NCBI RefSeq assembly: GCF_036391795.1
Contig: NZ_DASVZH010000028.1
Coordinates: forward strand, 1 to 30,525
Source: Oryzihumus sp036391795
Lineage (GTDB): Bacteria; Actinomycetota; Actinomycetes; Actinomycetales; Dermatophilaceae
DNA length: 30,525 nucleotides
Reading direction: 5' to 3'
In this document: positions 30,048 through 30,525 of the stretch, one piece after another
How the letters are laid out: every line of letters begins with the position of its first letter
Position numbering within the stretch: the stretch's first letter is position 1
Notes under the pieces: generated by a model
Database searches by the model: none
Seen by the model: the letters and a program-made list of their open reading frames with translations, nothing else
What the model was told of the DNA's origin: nothing
Made by a program: the position numbers and the translations under genes

Positions 30048-30525
30048 ATGCACAGACTCGCGAAGCTGTCGGCGTTCACAGCGGCAGTGGCCACCTCCGT
30101 CGCCCTCGTCGGGGCGGCCCCGGCCGCGTTCGCGTCCGACGCGTCGACCCTGCCGGTGATGGACCCCGCCGGCGCCGAGTTCACCGAGGCCGGCGGCGCG
30201 ACACCGCTGGCCACCGACAAGACGGTCCCGCACTGGAACGGGTCCTTCACCGACCCGACCAACGGGGTCACGTACGGCTACAACATGGTCGGCGCCAACC
30301 CCAGCACCAACAGCGCCTCGACCGTGGCCACGGACATCATCCCGCTCAACGTCGTCTTCTCGACGAACAACGGCTACGCCCTGAACGGCACCGACGTGGT
30401 CGGCCGCACCGTGGCCTCGCCGATCTTCCAGGCGGCGGACTACACCAGCACCGACAGCGCCAGCAGCACCGACGCCGCCGCCGGCTACAAGGGTCCCGGC
30501 GGGCAGCTGTCCCCGGGCAACACCG
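30048..30525 (+). CDS. Secreted protein of unknown function, N-terminal part
   Basis: The gene runs off the window; 159 codons are visible from ATG 30048. The start is certain from AGGGGAGGA six bases upstream. Residues 1-30 form a classical Sec signal peptide (HRLAKLSAFTAAVATSVALV, ending APAAFA before SDAS). The mature part is rich in Thr, Ser, Asn, Gly and Asp with few charges (HWNGSFTDPTNGVTYGYNMVG, TSTDSASSTDAAAG), as in exported or surface proteins. No enzymatic motif is visible. Codon use is strongly GC-biased like the neighbours. Its leader is unusually structured, suggesting post-transcriptional control. Confidence 0.85.
   Translation, partial: MHRLAKLSAFTAAVATSVALVGAAPAAFASDASTLPVMDPAGAEFTEAGGATPLATDKTVPHWNGSFTDPTNGVTYGYNMVGANPSTNSASTVATDIIPLNVVFSTNNGYALNGTDVVGRTVASPIFQAADYTSTDSASSTDAAAGYKGPGGQLSPGNT

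Noticed and set aside
1..30525. Mobile element, prophage or CRISPR array
   Set aside because: No transposase, integrase, terminal repeats or regularly spaced repeats were seen; base composition is even across the window.

Overview
The window is about 70% GC, starts many genes at GTG, and carries a WhiB regulator, PucR-type and GAF regulators and RsbU/RsbW-like proteins. This points to a chromosomal segment of a high-GC actinobacterium. A Micrococcales relative such as the Intrasporangiaceae is a guess from overall gene flavour, not something the sequence proves. I see no insertion sequence, integrase, CRISPR array, rRNA or complete canonical tRNA.

Layout. Positions 1-2521 hold the end of a ClC-type chloride channel, a YdeI/DUF1905 protein (minus) and a 14-helix DHA2 drug exporter (plus). 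Positions 2657-9150 are a signalling block: a WhiB1-like iron-sulfur regulator, a GAF-GAF-SpoIIE phosphatase divergent from an RsbW-like ATPase, then a translationally coupled pair. That pair is a receiver domain fused to a thioredoxin-reductase-like flavoprotein, followed by a histidine kinase with a cyclic-nucleotide-binding-like domain. A DksA/TraR zinc protein ends the block. Positions 9258-9372 hold a tRNA-like T-arm/acceptor element with a terminator. Positions 9430-12184 hold a UBP zinc-finger protein and a divergent TetR/MFS efflux pair with a readable promoter and three operator-like palindromes. Positions 12286-15852 encode a single-chain ABC exporter with one degenerate ATP site, and 16060-18024 a Kup potassium transporter.

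Positions 18032-26922 look like one uptake-and-activation locus. It has an orphan acyl-CoA-synthetase C-terminal fragment, a GAF/PucR regulator, a five-gene branched-chain-amino-acid-type ABC importer (livM, livH, binding protein, livF, livG, all minus) and a divergent full-length acyl-CoA synthetase. A related 20-bp imperfect palindrome lies upstream of the regulator and again in the livG/acyl-CoA-synthetase divergent region. This suggests the regulator controls itself and the locus. The substrate is probably a carboxylic acid that is imported and then joined to CoA, but its identity is not visible.

Positions 27067-30525 hold a Tat-exported M28-like peptidase flanked by two related C-rich-loop terminator hairpins, a small low-affinity-iron-permease-family membrane protein, a doubtful Cys/His-rich small ORF, and the start of a secreted protein. 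That last gene has a leader able to form mutually exclusive hairpins next to its ribosome binding site.
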